A DNA stretch of 64,000 nucleotides from Shimia sp051201625 (GTDB lineage: Bacteria; Pseudomonadota; Alphaproteobacteria; Rhodobacterales; Rhodobacteraceae): contig NZ_CP179203.1 of the NCBI RefSeq assembly GCF_051201625.1, forward strand, positions 2,790,001 through 2,854,000, given 5' to 3'. The notes beneath the pieces were generated by a model, which worked only from the letters and a program-made list of their open reading frames with translations, did not search any database and had not been told where the DNA came from. A program made the position numbers and the translations under genes. Of the stretch, positions 63,633-64,000 are shown in pieces. Within the stretch, counting starts at the first letter, position 1; every line of letters begins with the position of its first letter.

Positions 63633-64000
63633 TTAAACAGACACCCCTTTGCGGCCAGCAAGATCAGTAAAATACTGCCAAGCGACTCGACCTGAGCGTG
63701 CCCCGCGAGTAGCTTGCCATTCGATAGCCTCAGCAAGGAGGGTTTCGGCGTCTACGACTACGCCGAAAGCGTTGCAGTAACCACGGATCATGGCCAAATA
63801 CTCGTCTTGTGTACATGGATGAAACCCCAACCATAGTCCGAATCTGTCCGACAGTGAGACCTTTTCTTCGACTGCCTCAGAGGGATTAATGGCACTAGAG
63901 CGCTCATTCTCGATCATGTCGCGTGGCATGAGATGGCGTCGGTTCGAGGTAGCATAAAACACCACATTGTCGGGCCTACCCTCAATTCCTCCGTCTAACA
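63633..64000 (-). CDS. DUF815 AAA+ ATPase, C-terminal part, cut by window edge
   Basis: The minus strand is open from the right edge to the stop at 63633. The visible part reads GRPDNVVFYATSNRRHLMPR, SLSDRFGLWLGFHPCTQDEY and SGRVAWQYFTDLAGRKGVSV, the C-terminal AAA+ region (sensor 1 and lid) of DUF815 proteins, about 280 residues when complete. Function unknown. Convergent with nlpD, only 16 bp between stops. Confidence 0.9.
   Translation of the reverse strand, partial: LDGGIEGRPDNVVFYATSNRRHLMPRDMIENERSSAINPSEAVEEKVSLSDRFGLWLGFHPCTQDEYLAMIRGYCNAFGVVVDAETLLAEAIEWQATRGARSGRVAWQYFTDLAGRKGVSV

Overview
The window looks like a chromosomal segment of an alphaproteobacterium of the Rhodobacterales (Roseobacter lineage) with moderate GC. 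This is inferred from the gene content: a 407-residue 5-aminolevulinate synthase (C4 haem pathway), two complete tripartite TRAP transporters with their own two-component systems, a DctD that lacks the sigma-54 contact motif, an IF-3 with the N terminus typical of this order, a form II 'CO dehydrogenase-like' (cox) cluster, and housekeeping blocks in roseobacter-like order. I see no phage, transposon, integrase or CRISPR array, so this is mostly core genome with metabolic add-ons.

Layout. 1-6.0 kb: a TakP-like TRAP transporter operon (minus strand; large permease cut by the window edge), divergent from a Cache-domain histidine kinase and a NarL/FixJ regulator. 6.1-9.9 kb: ispG, a RodZ-like protein and hemA (minus), with an FNR-type box upstream of hemA. 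10-14.7 kb: an M20 peptidase, two tRNA-Asp genes, a tiny lipoprotein, tRNA-Val, a GlxA-type AraC regulator and an HU-like protein with a basic tail. 14.8-21.8 kb: lon, tgt, SPFH/NfeD pair, SufT-like and A-type Fe-S proteins, tpiA. 22-28.5 kb: dctPQM and dctBD (minus), with dctD split by an apparent one-base frameshift. 28.6-30.3 kb: an orphan cytochrome P450 and an Lrp-type regulator. 30.5-35.4 kb: an assimilatory sulfite-reduction cluster (SUMT, DUF2849, cysI, cysH, DUF934, then a ferredoxin-NADP reductase). 35.8-36.3 kb: infC with an ATA start. 36.8-45.3 kb: form II cox cluster (coxS-coxL-coxM plus a MoCF-domain protein, an XdhC/CoxI protein, coxE and coxD). 45.9-46.5 kb: Sel1 protein. 47.2-64 kb: pyrC, pyrE, dnaB, alr, mlaE, mlaF, a PqiA-like protein, radA, cvpA, a TAXI-type binding protein, purF, an SDR, surE-pcm-nlpD and the end of a DUF815 ATPase.

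How the parts work together. The two TRAP systems import organic acids (probably 2-oxo acids or lactate for the first, C4-dicarboxylates for the second), and each sits beside the sensor-regulator pair likely to control it. Both carry a strong stem-loop just after the binding-protein gene, which would favour a surplus of binding protein over permease. The sulfur block makes sirohaem precursor, reduces APS/PAPS and sulfite, and probably draws electrons from the adjacent ferredoxin-NADP reductase. The cox block encodes a molybdenum hydroxylase with its maturation factors; its AYRGAGR motif places it in the form II group, whose substrate is not settled.

No clearly new multi-gene system stands out. 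The best leads are the dctD frameshift, the form II cox cluster with its unexplained coxD-coxE gap, the DUF2849/DUF934 sulfur genes, the orphan membrane-anchored TAXI protein between cvpA and purF, and several uncharacterised palindromes in regulatory gaps.
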